Shown here: piece by piece, positions 33,619 to 46,348 of the stretch
Position numbering within the stretch: position 1 is the first letter of the stretch
Layout: the number at the start of each line of letters is the position of its first letter
NCBI RefSeq assembly: GCF_964656455.1
Contig: NC_135714.1
Location: 123,126,131 to 123,190,130 of the forward strand
DNA: 64,000 bases
Direction: 5' to 3'
Origin: Halichoerus grypus
Lineage: Eukaryota; Chordata; Mammalia; Carnivora; Phocidae
Position numbers and translations under genes: made by a program
Notes under the pieces: model-generated
Told to the model about the DNA's origin: nothing
Database searches by the model: none
The model's input: the letters and a program-made list of their open reading frames with translations, nothing else

Positions 33619-34484
33619 AACAAAATATTCAGTTTTTATAAATTGTTAGAGATCGTATAAATGCATTTATATTGTCAACAAAATGCCATTTCTATATTTA
33701 AAGTCAAGTGGAAAATTATCATGATAAATATGTAAGTTAATTTGCTTTTGCAAACTAGATTTTGAAGGATGTAGAAATATGATAAACTTTTACTTCTTCT
33801 TCATGCTGGGGAATTATCCGTCCACCTAAAGAAATTTTGAAAATTAGTTGATTAACCTTTCACATCTGAATAGTAATAATTTTAGTAGCAATATTGCTTC
33901 CCTTTTTATTACTGGTTATAGTTTTTATGGGTTGTAGTAGCAATCCATACTCTCCTTTATCACCCCTGAGGATCCCAAAATTTGTGGGGTTTTCTGACAT
34001 TTTTAAAATAAAGCAGCCTCAGTAGAACCACTTTGGTTCTATCAACACTGATTTATGTCTTTGAGCCAAAATAGGGAGTCATCAGGATCTCATTTCTTTT
34101 CTTCCAAAAGAGTCCTCTAGTTGGCTAAACTTATGGTAAAAATAGATTCATAAAGGGCTACTGTCTAGCAGCATCAAAGTACAAAGAAAATGGATATATT
34201 GACTTAAGAATAATACTAAAATCCTCAATTTTAACACATTTTTGCTCTTGTAAATAGTAAAGCAATTAATACTAGACCACGGGATATGAGCATTCCCAAA
34301 GTTAATCTATATTAAATTACCTTTCTAGAAGTTTAAATATTTTACCACACCCTTATATACATTAAATATACTTTTTTTTGCTAATATAACTAGCAAATAT
34401 GATTTTTAAGCTTTAAAATTGTAATATTTAGTGAGGTTACACATCTTTTAAAATATCTAGTAGCATTGATTTTTTTTCTATTGT
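33619..34484. other. AT-rich, nothing recognised
   Basis: Possibly part of the decayed antisense L1M that is legible further right. No exon is seen. Confidence 0.35.
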
Positions 34485-34496
34485 GAATTAATTGTC

Positions 34497-34683
34497 ACGG
34501 CACCTGGGTGGCTCAGTTGGTTAAGTGTCTGCCTTCAGCTCAGGTCATGATCCCGGGGTCCTGGGATCGAGTTTTGCATTGGGCTCCCTCATCAGCAGGG
34601 AGTCTGCTTCTCCCTCTACGTCTCCCCTCTGCTTGTGAGCTCTCTCTCTCAAATAACTGAATAAATACATTTTTAAAAAAAAA
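34497..34683 (+). mobile_element. Can-SINE
   Basis: Complete element. A 12-bp duplication with one mismatch (gaattaattgtc) flanks it at 34485-34496 and 34684-34695. Confidence 0.92.
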
Positions 34684-34699
34684 GAAATAATTGTCTATA

Positions 34700-35300
34700 T
34701 TAATTCTCTATCTATTTGAGTGTGGGTATGTTTCCTATTATAATGTTTTATATAATAATATTAAATAATTGGCTTCTAACACTTCTCAATTTATTGATCA
34801 TCATTTGGTTTTTGAACTTTTAGACACACAAAGACTTCTAATTTTTAGATATTCAAATTATCAGTCTTAATTTTTATGATATTTTGAATGTTTTTAATTC
34901 TTCTCCCATCCACTTAGAGATAAAACAGATATGTGTTTCTCTTTTCTTTTAGTTTCCATGGTTCTGCTTGTTTATATTACCACTCTTATTGATCTAGAAT
35001 TTATTGTAACATCTAGAGGCAGTAAGAATCTAAATTGGTTTTTTGTTTCTAAATAGATAAACAATCTTCTGCAGTATTAATGTTTTTCCATAATCCATTC
35101 ATTCTCAAAGGATTTGACATGCCTTTCTTTAAAAGCAGGTATTAACTACTTGTATATTATAGGCTATATTTAGCTTTCTGCTGTTATTTATTTTAAACAA
35201 TTCTTAGCCAATTCTACACAGATTTAATTATTAGTGCTTTATGTATGTTTATATATCCAACAGGCATATTTACCAACCATATATCCAAATGTCCTGTCTT
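34700..35300 (-). mobile_element. antisense L1M ORF2 fragment
   Basis: T-rich strand with ttcaaattatcagtcttaat, cttctcccatccacttagag, tctagaatttattgtaacat and tttccataatccattcattc, in the order of the ORF2 3' region of old L1s in antisense. Confidence 0.5.
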
Positions 35301-37004
35301 ATTATTACTCTTCCCAAAAAAAACATTTTGATTTATTTTTAACACTTTAGTTCACCATCATAAACTTATTTTATGGACAAAACAAAATCTTTTCTATATA
35401 TTCAGAGTTCTCATCGTGAACATCAAATGTTTTGTTATGTTGTGATACCATGGTACCCTCCGGATGTTTGCACTTAAATACTGTGGGGTGTTTCACCTAA
35501 AAAGTATTCCTTGAACAAGAACATTTGGGAAATTTTGCCTAATTTACTCCCCTCTTAGAGATTCGTAATAAATATGAATATATAAAAGACAGAGAAAAAA
35601 ATTGTACAGTGAAGTGAAGAAATCTACACAATATTGTTTAATCCAGTATTTTTCAAATTTTCATGTTACTTTATTTTTTGCTTAATCATTACTAACAAAC
35701 CACCATAATGGTTTTCCTGTCCTGTATGTTATAAAAATGATACTTCCTTTGGCTACTCCCAGTCCTTTTTTATCATTTCTGCCTGAAATGCCCATCGGTC
35801 CCCCAGGTAAGCAGAGCATTTCCATACTATAAAAGTGCCTCTAGTTGGCAAAAGACAGAAGTAGTTGGAGATGGCAGAGATGCCAAATTTATGTTCTGTC
35901 AGACCCATCAAAGAGGTTTCCATTCCTTCATGGTGCCGGAGCTAATGGGAGTGACTTCAGTCAAGGAAAGAGAGAAGCTGGAGTGGGTTGCCTAAGCTTT
36001 CAGAAGAGAGGCAGTCTCCCAGCTCGCCTGCAGCCCAGTGAAAGTGGGTCATTTCACCACTGAGGAATGGTTCTGGGTGGCACTTCAGAGACACTGTGGC
36101 GAAAGAACAGACCCTTATTCATCGGGAGGCAGATAGTGTTTTTCCTCTCCTGTGATAGATTTGCGCTGGCCCAGCAGTCTTTATGGTTAGGCGTGACTTC
36201 CTGAGGGGTTTTCTCTGGATTCACAGAAGGTTCCCTGAATCCCAGGGAAAGCCTGACTCACCCTCAGTCCTGTCAGGGTGGGGCTGGCATGACTTGGATG
36301 CAACTTCTACTTGGCTGAACTTACACGACGGTAATTTCAGCCTGAAATCAGCTGCCTCTAGGAGAAATGGAAGAACATGAGGCGGAAAAGGCCCCGCGGA
36401 GGTGCTGACAGGGGCGGTAAAGCCACGGGCTTCTCCCTCATGTCCTAGGGTGACACGTTAGGAAAGGTAGAAAATATATTTTTTTCTCTACAACTTCCTT
36501 TTTCCCTACAGCAGCTTCTCCCACAAGTTCATGTCCTGATATACTACTAACTGACGCCTATCTTAACACCTGATACCATGCTTTGGACAACTGGACCCAA
36601 GCCTGGAGCTGACCTCCCAACTTTGCATCTTTAGTCCTTATCTCCTATACGGATGTGCCGAAGATTCCTTCCAATATCGTATCTTGTGTTCTTTATCACT
36701 TGAATTGCAAGCCTGATCTTGTTCCATTTAATGCCACCCTGTAGAGGGCCTTAAATTCTCACACACTGTCACTCACGCCAACACAAACACACGTATGATT
36801 TCTGTAAACGGGCAGGGTGTGGAGCTGTCCTGTCAATAAGTTCCTCCAAGGAAGTGAAGGGTTTGTTTGCCATTACTTAAAGCATACAGTAGCCAGACAC
36901 CAGATAAAGAGACCATAACAGGTTGACCCTGACGTTGGTTAGGGAAGTAAGTTGGCAAGTCACAGAAAGAAGGAAAAGAGACAACATGGAAGGGACAATC
37001 TACC
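35301..37004. other. intergenic, mostly unrecognised
   Basis: A short segment near 35770-35820 (tttctgcctgaaatgcccatc) resembles L2. Open frames at 35845-36063 and 36183-36380 lack homology and splice context. Confidence 0.35.
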
Positions 37005-37215
37005 AAGATGTGTGAGTCCCAGGTCTGACTCCTACTAGCTGAATGGCTTCAGGGGGACCCACTTTATCTAATCTTTAGTGTCCCATGAAATCAGGGATGG
37101 CAACGGTGGTTGCCTCACAGGAATATCATTGACAATTCAATGAGATAATGTGCATATATAAAATGCATCTGGCCTGTAGTCGCGCTCAGGAAATGTGAAG
37201 AATTGTGGTGACAAT
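37005..37215 (+). mobile_element. MIR SINE
   Basis: ctcctactagctgaatggct, then gttgcctcacaggaatatca, then caattcaatgagataatgtg and cgctcaggaaatgtgaag. These follow MIR order. Confidence 0.6.
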
Positions 37216-38040
37216 GATAGCCTTGGAGGGGTAGCTGAAACCTCGGAAATTCAGTGCCCGTGAGCAGCTTTCTGAAAAAAGCGTCCATGAGTTTCATAAA
37301 GAGATCTCCAAATGATTAAAAACTCCTGTAGTAAGGGAAAGCAGTTGGAAAACATTGAGTATCACGGAAGGAAACATAGTCATTTCAGATAAATTGATTT
37401 TCCAAAGTTACAAAGATAACAATTTCCAAATTGCTATCCTTGACTAAAACATATGTGTTGGCTTTTCTTCAACTTATTTAACTATTAGCCTCCTTTCTTC
37501 AAAACTCAGGTCAGGTATCTCCCTGCTGCATACCTGACCGGACCACTCATAGTGACCCTTGCCTAGTTCCCTTCTTACAGGTTGGTCCCGCTCCTCCAAT
37601 TTCATTCCAACTGCTGGCAAGAAGGGCTCCAACCTTCACCTTCTTTCAATGCCCAGAATAACCTTCCCACCTGGTTACTAATAAACAAATGCATATCACT
37701 GATAATGATACTTGTTAGGGTGTATTTCTCTGTAAAGTATAATGAACTTCTTCTCGGGAGGTCCGCATAATGGCCCACCCCCTCTGTACAGCAGAGCGAC
37801 CAACATATGGTAAGTGCTTCATGAATAAAGGGTGAGGGAAGATGGAAAAAAAATAGGTCACTATGAGAAGTTATATACCAATAAATGGATAAATTAGGCA
37901 GGTAAGAACACTAGGAAGTAATTTTTTTTTTTTAAGTGCAGGATGTAACCAACACTCTCTGCATTTATTCTACAGGAATATTGCTGTTTTCAAACATTTA
38001 TGACTTGTGTACCAAAAATTCACTATAACAATGTATTTTC

Positions 38041-39094
38041 TTTTTTTCTTTTATTATTTTTTTATTATGTTATGTTAATCACCATACACTGCATCATTAG
38101 TTTTTGATGTAGTGTTCCATGATTCACTGTTTGCGTATAACACCCAGTGCTCCATGCAGTACGTGTCCTCTTTAATACCCATCACCAGGCTAACCCATCC
38201 CTCCACCCCCCTCCCCTCTAGAACCCTCAGTTTGTTTCTCAGAGTCCATAGTCTCTCATGGTTCGTCTCCCCCTCTGATTTCCCTGCCCTTCATTTTTCC
38301 CTTCCTGCTATCTTCTTCTTCTTTTTTTTTTTTTTAACATATAATGTATTATTTGTTTCAGAGGTACAGGTCTGTGATTCAACAGTCTTACACAATTCAC
38401 AGCACTCACCATAGCACATACCCTCCCCAATGTCTATCACCCAGCCACCCCATCCCTCCCACCCCCACCATTCCAGCAACACTCAGTTTGTTTCCTGAGA
38501 TTTAGAATTCCTCATATCAGTGAGGTCATATGATACATGTCTTTCTCTGATTGACTTATTTCGCTCAGCACAATACCCTCCAGTTCCATCCACGTTGTTG
38601 CAAATGGCAAGATTTCATTCCTTTTGATGGCTGCATAATATTCCATTGTATATATATACCACATCTTCTTTATCCATTCATCTGTCGATGGACATCTTGG
38701 CTCTTTCCATATTTTGGCTATTGTGGACATTGCTGCTATGAACATCAGGGTGCACGTACCCCTTCGGATCCCTACATTTGTATCTTTGGGGTAAATACTC
38801 AGTAGTGCAATTGCTGGGTCATAGGGTAGCTCTATTTTCAACTTTTTGAGGAACCTCCATACTGTTTTCCGGAGTGGCTGCACCAGCTTGCATTCCCACC
38901 AGGTCTCTTCTGATTTGTTTAGTGTATATTTTTCTGGGGTCGTTGTTACCCTCTTAGCATTTTGTTCTCTCATTCATCTATTCTCCTCTGGATAAAATGA
39001 TGGGACAGAAAAAATCACCTCAAAAAAAAAGAACAAGAGGCAGTACCGACTGCCAGGGACCTAATCAATACGGACATTAGTAAGATGTCAGTAC
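38041..39094 (-). mobile_element. twin-primed (5'-inverted) L1 with large internal loss
   Basis: 38041 to about 38901 is the L1 3' end in minus orientation, including the last ~130 ORF2 codons, uninterrupted (WYIYTMEYYAAIKRNEILPF, closing at 38512). From about 38901 to 39094 the sequence switches to L1 sense on the plus strand and matches the reverse complement of 31445-31640 of the full-length copy (end of the 5' UTR and first ORF1 codons). A 14-bp duplication (aacaatgtattttc) at 38027-38040 and 39095-39108 encloses both parts. One insertion with an inverted 5' segment is the signature of twin priming. About 4.5 kb between the two parts is absent. A 153-codon open frame (38973-38512) crosses the junction. 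Confidence 0.88.
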
Positions 39095-39108
39095 AACAAT
39101 GTATTTTC

Positions 39109-41784
39109 ATCAGGAGACCAAAGTTGAGGTTGAAAGGATCGGCCACCCTTACATTCTGCTTGAGAACGACGTCCCAACCATAGTTTCCTCTTATGGTCCT
39201 TACATGGAACGCATCCCCCATTGTTGCCTCGTACATTTATAGAAGTTTCCCAGCACTACCTTGGATAAACAGAATCAGAAAAGAAAGATTCTTAGAATCA
39301 AAAAGGAAAGCAGCCAACATGGCAAGTAAATTATCTTTTGTGGTGATAGGGTTGGGAGAGAAAGGGGATATGTTTGTGCAAAGCAACCACAAAGTGCCAT
39401 CAGAGCTATTGATGGATAAGCTGTTTCTGAAACCTCTGCTTTTTAAAGAAACCGTATCAGCAGCACCAAGCAGCTCATTTGCTGCAGATTTGTCTTCAAA
39501 CTGTTTTTGCGCAAAATGCTGATAAGTACAACTTAACTTGAGAGAGAAACTATATACATTTTTCATTTAAACACAGAGCAAATGGGAAACCACAGGACGT
39601 ATACAACTGTGGGAGCAGAAGACGAATACGCTTATGAGAAGACAAACAAAGATGCTGGATGGGTGGGACAAAATCCTAGGCAGTACACAAAGTCAGAGAA
39701 AAAAATGACCATTGCGAGTGGAGGTGAATTCCTGCTAGAAACTCAGGCCATTGCTCCTTTCCTCCCACAAAGGAGCATTTCTGCTTAAATTTTATAAGAA
39801 ATTCTAGATTGAAATTTTGGAGTACCAGTTAATAGCTTCCTCTCTGGCCAATGCATTTTGATGAAGCCCAAAACTGGAATTAGAAAAATTACTTAACTGG
39901 TGTAGATCACTGTGTCTTTAATAAAGTAAACAGTGATGTCATATTCTGAACACAGTTCGATATAGAAGACCAGCATCAACTCTTGGGATGAATTAAGGGT
40001 CATGTCGCCCTAAAACATCATCTGTAACATCAGGGAACACCGCAGAGCCACCTTTTGCAAATTAGGTTGCACAAAACAGTAGTAGTATCGAACGTTAGCA
40101 GGGGATAATGCCAGATGAATGGTTCTGCAATGAAATCTCTCACTCTCTTGCTAACAAAGAAGCTCATATATACAGATACACATAAGAAACAAGATCAACG
40201 CAGAAATTTTTATAACATGTGTTAATGAATCTTCCAGGGTATGTCCTAAGATTGGTCATAGTTCTAAGTCCTACATCTACTTCTATTTCCAGAGTGTGTC
40301 CAAGGGAATATGTGTTCACACAAAAACTACACAAATATATACATATATACATAATACATAAATAATGTACTTGGTAAATAATTTAGAGAAATTCTATACT
40401 ATATCCCTTATTTTTAAGAGTCACAATGTACATTAAAGACTTCAAAATGTCCTACAGCAGAAAAAACCCATTTAACCCAGCACTACTAAAATTTAGCTAA
40501 TCGAGAGTCTTTTCTTTTTTTAATATGTAATATTTATCAATAACTCATGGAACACAGAACTCACTTTGCAATGTACTGGTATAGAGAAATATTTAATAAC
40601 ATCAATGAAAAAATACAAAAGAAAAAATGTCACAGTGTGAACACTATGATCCTATTTTTGTCAGATAATTACACACTTGTTTTTCCTATTTTTCCATAAC
40701 ACATATTTTGGTTAGAAAAAATATGCTATTGATAACATTTTTAAAATGCTTAATATTGTTTGATTTGGCATGGGGGAAAGGTGCATAGAGTATGACCCAT
40801 TTTCTAAAGTTTCCAAGCATTCAAATTTCTATTAGGGCTATAACTGGAGCCAAACACCTTCAGTGAGTGACGGCCCTGTCTTGCTATGCTGGGTGTTGAA
40901 TGTTGAATATTGAATGTCATGGGAAGTGCCCCAGGCTCTTATTTCTACTCCTAATTGGTGCACCTGAAAAATAACCATTGAACTGAGCTTTGAATTGCCT
41001 GCATAATTAGAATAGTATATAACAAGGAGGCCAAATGTAAAGACGAAGTATTCCCATGCTTTTTCCCCAAACAGCAACTTTAGGCACCTGACCAAATACT
41101 GTTCAATTTCATCTGAATGTCTCTTTCCTGCTTGACTGAACAAAAGCCCTGGGTTTCTCCCGGACTTGGGCAGATGGGCAAAGGGGAGTTCAGCAGCAAG
41201 CACTCACCCCACCAGAAGCAGCTGGACCAGAGGGAGACAGGAAAGGTGCATGGCTCTCCATTCCCCCATAAGCCTCTTGCTTAAGGAACCTAGAATGTAC
41301 AGAAAGTTTGCTATAGCAAAGAAGTATACTGTACGGGAAACTGTGCTATATGGAAATTTTGCTATAGCAGAGAAGGAGCTTGGGGATTGACAAAGAAGAC
41401 AGGGGATATAGCTTCCACCTTGAAGGAGCTTATAATCAAATGCTTAGTGCAGGATAAATGTAGGTAGTAGGATTCACAATTTCCACTCTACTGGGATGCA
41501 GCTCTAAATTCTGTGCAGTCAGGGAGGTGGGAAGGATTAGAGAGCTGGAGAACATGTAGTCTACAGATGGATCGGGCAAGACAGTGTAAATAAATCAAGC
41601 AAGAAGTGTGTGTGTGTGCCTGTGTTAAGCACTCATGAGGTTTGCCACAAGAGGTTTATGACCAGGCTCACACCCTCAGGGAGCTGGCTTTCTTTCCGGT
41701 TGGTCGATGGCATCCCTAGAGGAAACATACGTACATACATACATACGTTTATACATACAGGTTGTAATTGGGTTCTAAATAAGG
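39109..41784. other. intergenic, nothing recognised
   Basis: No exon or repeat family is recognised over about 2.7 kb. There are short tandem words at 40888-40916 (ttgaatg type), a twofold tttgctatagca at 41307-41318 and 41358-41369, and a (TACA)n run near 41732-41760. Confidence 0.4.
41732..41760 (+). repeat. (TACA)n short tandem repeat
   Basis: About six tacatacg/tacatacata units. Confidence 0.75.
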
Positions 41785-41850
41785 GGATAGAGCCTGGCAT
41801 TGAGCCTGGAAAATAGGTACTTAATATTTGTTTATTGAATTTAATCAGAC
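41785..41850 (+). mobile_element. possible L2 3' terminus
   Basis: tagagcctggcattgagcct, then aaaataggtacttaatattt, then gtttattgaattt. Short, so uncertain. Confidence 0.4.
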
Positions 41851-42005
41851 CTATAAACAGTCAGAGGGCTAGACAGGAGACCTCTGCAGAGTTACCCAGG
41901 AAATGAGGATTCCTATTAAGCCATGACTGACAGAAACAATGGCATAGGTGGTGTAGTGACCCCTTGGGACAAGTTGGGAAGAGGGCAATTAGAAAAGTTT
42001 TTAAA

Positions 42006-42193
42006 TTTTTGTTTGTTTGTTTTATTTATTTATTCATGAGAGTCAGAGAGAGAGATAGAGAGAGGCAGCGGCAGAGGGAGAAGCAGGCTCCCTGCCTAGC
42101 AGGGAGCCCGATGCGGGACTCGATCCCAGGACCCTGGGATCGTGACCTGAGCCGAAGGCAGACGCTTAACCATCTGAGCCACCCAGGTGTCCC
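42006..42193 (-). mobile_element. Can-SINE
   Basis: Complete reverse element. A perfect 16-bp duplication (tagaaaagtttttaaa) flanks it at 41990-42005 and 42194-42209. Confidence 0.95.
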
Positions 42194-42544
42194 TAGAAAA
42201 GTTTTTAAACACAAGAATGAACAGTTTAAATTTGATAGGAAAGGTGCATTAGAACCACTTTTCTGCTCTAAGATGGTAAATGACAATCAAAATTAAGTCC
42301 TAAGAACCAGAGCTTCTGGTAAGACTGAAGAGAGATGAGACTTGAATGAAGCAAACTAGCAAGTCCATTTCTAGGTTTGTCCTACAGCTATCATGACACT
42401 ATTTGCTTCAGAAAAATTACCAGGATTTGATGATAGACTTAGTGTGAACTGAAAGAAAAAATGAGCAGATACGGGGTTCATTAAACACAATTCATTTATT
42501 CTGAAAATCTGCTTGGGCATTCAACCACTACAAGAAATACATTA

Positions 42545-42780
42545 TGGTGACTCTATCCTTTTTTGAGTATAGTTGACATACAATGTTACATTAGTTTCAG
42601 GTGAATAGAGATTCAACTTCTCTGTACCTTATGCCATGCTCCCCACAAGTGTAGCTGCCATCCGTCACCATCTCTACAATGCTGTTACACTATCATTGAC
42701 TATATTCTCTATGTCGTACCTTTTATGCCCACAACTTATTCATTCCATAACTGGAAGCCTCCACCCATTTTTGTAATAAA
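42545..42780 (-). mobile_element. L1M 3' UTR fragment
   Basis: tttttgagtatagttgacat, attagtttcaggtgaataga, ccatccgtcaccatctctac, acttattcattccataactg, in the order of antisense L1M 3' UTR. Confidence 0.65.
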
Positions 42781-42840
42781 AAGACATGTAAAGTGTTTCA
42801 CTACTTGCTATGTTTTAAACCATTAATTGTAGCGCAATAC

Positions 42841-42888
42841 ATGTGTGTGCGCACGCACGCATGCACAATCATGCGCAAGCACACATGT
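42841..42888 (+). repeat. alternating purine-pyrimidine tract
   Basis: tgtgtgtgcgcacgcacgca followed by tgcacaatcatgcgc and aagcacacatg. Mostly alternating, with CG steps. Confidence 0.7.
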
Positions 42889-44150
42889 TTAGAAACTTGG
42901 GAATCCTGCCCAATATATGGAATCCAGCAAAACCAACAAGCATTACAATGGACTTAAAAAGCAATAATCTGAACACACAAAAAGTTCCTCATTGCTCTGA
43001 CATCATCTTAAGAGGAAAAGGAAAACATGGCTGAACCTTTTATTCAAGGGGTATTTTCCAAATGATCTGCATCCACATGGGATGTGAGCCTTCTCAAAGT
43101 GAATTCCCATTTTCTGGTGCACACACAGCACACTGCTATTGAGCCTGACCCCAGGACGGCTCTCGTTGTATTGTCAAGTCTTGTATGCGTTCGCCTATTG
43201 CTTAAATATGAATGTTCTATTCTTGGCTGCTGATGGCAAAGGCCATGTTGCATGCACATCAGAGATGAGTAGAAGAAATCATTGCTTAATATGTGACTCA
43301 CATGTCTCCCTTCATCACAGGCAGAGCCCCAAATATTTCTGAACCACAAAACAAAACTCATTTATATCACTGCTTATAGAAGCTATAAATACGTCAGTTC
43401 TGTGCATTTGTACAATATTAGGCATAGTGGGGAGTGTTTGTTCTTTCATACATCTGTCCTCCCTGCTAGGTCTGGGGAAGCAGACGCCGAAGAGTATGAT
43501 GCTATGCATTTCAGTTAGTGCCAGCACAGTGCCAAAGTATATGGTCATGGCTTTTTGTCGCAGATTATTGCTTAGAGTGAAGCTCTGAAGTGCATTCTGA
43601 GCCAGGCTTTGTGTGAGTTGAGTTACCAATTAATCATCCAGTACTAAAATCTCAAAGAAAAATGTGCAGGTCGGAGGGATGGAGGAAGAAAAAAGTTGCT
43701 TCTATTTTATAGGACATTTATCTTAATTAGATTAAGAAACTGCCCATCTTCTCTTTCAACCTGGAAATCCTGAAAAAGAAGAACAATACTGGACCTTCTA
43801 TCTCCAGGATGATTTCAATGCATTAAACTTCACCATTCATTTGTTTTCTTAAAGGCATTTTTGTCCCTGAAATCATTATTCCAGATAATAAAATTCCCTA
43901 TCACAACTGTGTGAAATCAGACCCAGAAAGCACATTTGGGCAGCATCTCTGGTCGAAAGAGTGGTACTCAGTATCAGGATTTGTTTTTCTCCCAAAGACA
44001 GATACCCCCAATGTTAAACTGCATTCGCAATGGAAATCATCACTTGGGCACTGAATCCAGCCACAGAGGATTTGGCAAAAAGGCTGTAACCTCTTCTCTC
44101 TCCTCACCAGTGAGAATCCCACCACAGTTTTCCATCCGTTGGTGACCTCC
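42889..44150. other. intergenic, nothing recognised
   Basis: Open frames of about 100 codons on the minus strand (43361-43044, 43629-43315) show no recognised homology. Not called. Confidence 0.35.
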
Positions 44151-44253
44151 ATCCTGGATTACCTCAATGCCCTTTGCTCAGGGCTATGGTTAAAGACCTC
44201 CCAGAAGCTCCAGCTGTTGGTACAGAATACATCAGTTGTCTAGTTGTTAACGG
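44151..44253 (+). mobile_element. L3 (CR1-type LINE) fragment
   Basis: tcctggattacctcaatgcc, then ctttgctcagggctatggtt, then cccagaagctccagctgttgg, tacagaatacatcag and gttgttaacgg. This matches the CR1/L3 segment encoding the LDYCNAL..LQLVQN stretch near the end of the reverse transcriptase. It is the oldest LINE class seen here. Confidence 0.55.
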
Positions 44254-44631
44254 TCATAGGCTGACGTGACTGGAGTGTCTCTGAATCCCCAGGGCCCATC
44301 TGGCTTAGGCTGGTGGTCTCATGCCCTTTCATCAGCCTGAGTCACTGGGCTTTTTAAGAAGTCTATTGGGACTGTTGATATTTTGCAGCTTTTGAATCTC
44401 CATGTAAATTTGCCACTTCTAGGCAAGGAAGTAGACTGGATACAAGTAAAAGGTAGGAAAACACTCTTTGAGAATGGATAAATGTAATAGAAGTTCTGGT
44501 GAGTTCAGTCAGCTTCCCACAATACAGTAGGTAGCAGTAAAGATAGCATGGCTCTCTCTGTGAAAGGATGCCCTGAGGTGTGGACGCTTGCTGGCTAGAA
44601 GCCAGAGATTCTACAGCAAGATGTTCTGCCT

Positions 44632-44849
44632 TGGGGCGCCTGGGTGGCTCAGTCAGTTTAGCGCCTGCCTTCAGCTCAGGTCATGATCCCAGGGTCTTGG
44701 GATCGAGCCCTGCGTTGGGCTCCCTTCTCAGCATGGAGCCTGCTTCTCCCTATCCCTCTCCCTCTGCCCCTCCCCCTCCACTCGTGCTCTGTCTCTCGCT
44801 TTCTCTCTCTCTCAAATACATAAAGAAAATCTTAAAAAAAAAAAAAAAA
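44632..44849 (+). mobile_element. Can-SINE
   Basis: Complete element with a long CT-rich segment. A 14-bp duplication (aagatgttctgcct) flanks it at 44618-44631 and 44850-44863. Confidence 0.94.
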
Positions 44850-44863
44850 AAGATGTTCTGCCT

Positions 44864-46339
44864 ATTCAGGTCCCACCATCACAACTAATTATGATTTTGA
44901 AGAAAATGAGTATGAAATAGCAATTTTCAGTAGAGAATACATACGACTTCAATCTGCTGCTTCCAGTCTTTAATGAAATCCAAGATTATCAGCTAGTATT
45001 CCAGGTCTGTTGACTAAGGAAATACAATTAAAAAAATAACAAAGCAAAATGTCATCATCCTTAAATGCTTCACGTCCAAAAGTTTCCTTTTGTGAAACAC
45101 TTGCTTAGAAATCAGAAACAGAAATCAGTGTACTAATTATATGGAAGGCTCTGATGTACCCAGTGGTTATCTGAGCTCATATGAGTCCAGCATTTGTGGT
45201 TTGGAAATAGTCAAGCATTATTTAAAACTGGGCATTAGAAAACAACTTAAAAACATTAATTGAGGATAACTCAAAGAACACTGGATATAAAATCGAAGGT
45301 GTACTAAAATAGTTCGGTCAGGCATGTGATATAGTGATAACTTCTATTCCACTCAGAGAAACCAGTTATGATTGCTGACAGCAACATTTTGAGTTGGGCT
45401 CAAGGAAGACAATCCATGCAAATGAGACAATCAGCATCCATCGCTGTGACAAAATGTTCTAATGAGTAGGTAGAATGACTTACACAAGTATGAGGGTGAA
45501 ATCACCCACTACCCAAAGAGAAAGATAGTTCATGATCAAGTATTTTAAGTAAATGAATGCTCATAAGTTGAGAAAGTTAACTGACAGGAAAAACAGAATT
45601 AGCTGGATTCATAGAACTAATTCCCAGAATTAATGCCGTTTTATGCTACTAAGTGTATGTAAAGTAACTGTAGGCATTACTACTGTCCATATTTCAGACA
45701 TTCCCATGGAAGTGAGTGTTAAAAAGGGGAGCTTATGACAAAGCAGCACATTCAATGAAAATAATAACTGAGGAAATGCATGTTAAAATATATTGATACA
45801 GATACTATGCACATGTCACAGGGATTTGAAATATGCATATCCCTAGAAAGAGGCTGGAGTTTCAGTTCTGACTCCTCACTGTGCCCCCTTCACAACACTG
45901 GTTACCTCCACCATGATCTCCACACCGGTTCAGCTAGTTACCAGCTACAGGATCATAGGTCTGTCTGTGCATTTACTACAAGTGTAAAGACTCTGCTGCA
46001 CCATTGTAAAGACTGCCCCGTGGGTAGCTTCACATAGCCTTACACCATATTGGAGTCAATTTCCCTTCATATTCACTTCTAGCCTTGAAAGACTCTTTGG
46101 ATTCAGCACCCTAAGAACGAACATACCTTTGGTCCTTCTAGTCCCCAAAGATCACCATCCTTCAGAGTCAGGGAAGTTACTTCTAACATTCCAAGATTCC
46201 TGAGACTTCTAAAGGCCAGTGCAGTGACCAGCATCAGTCTGTGTTGAAGTATTTTGCTGGTCTGCAGCAAAACTCAGGAAGGAAACAAAGGGCAAGATAG
46301 TGATTTGTTTTTTCCCTAAAGTTAAATGTATACTTTATA
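44864..46339. other. intergenic, nothing recognised
   Basis: AT-rich sequence without recognised exon or repeat. An 85-codon open frame at 45780-46037 is not supported. Confidence 0.4.
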
Positions 46340-46348
46340 AAAGCTATC

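Noticed and set aside
36480..36530. plus-strand acceptor (cttcctttttccctacag) as an exon start
   Set aside because: No open frame with a donor follows; pyrimidine tracts of this kind are common by chance.
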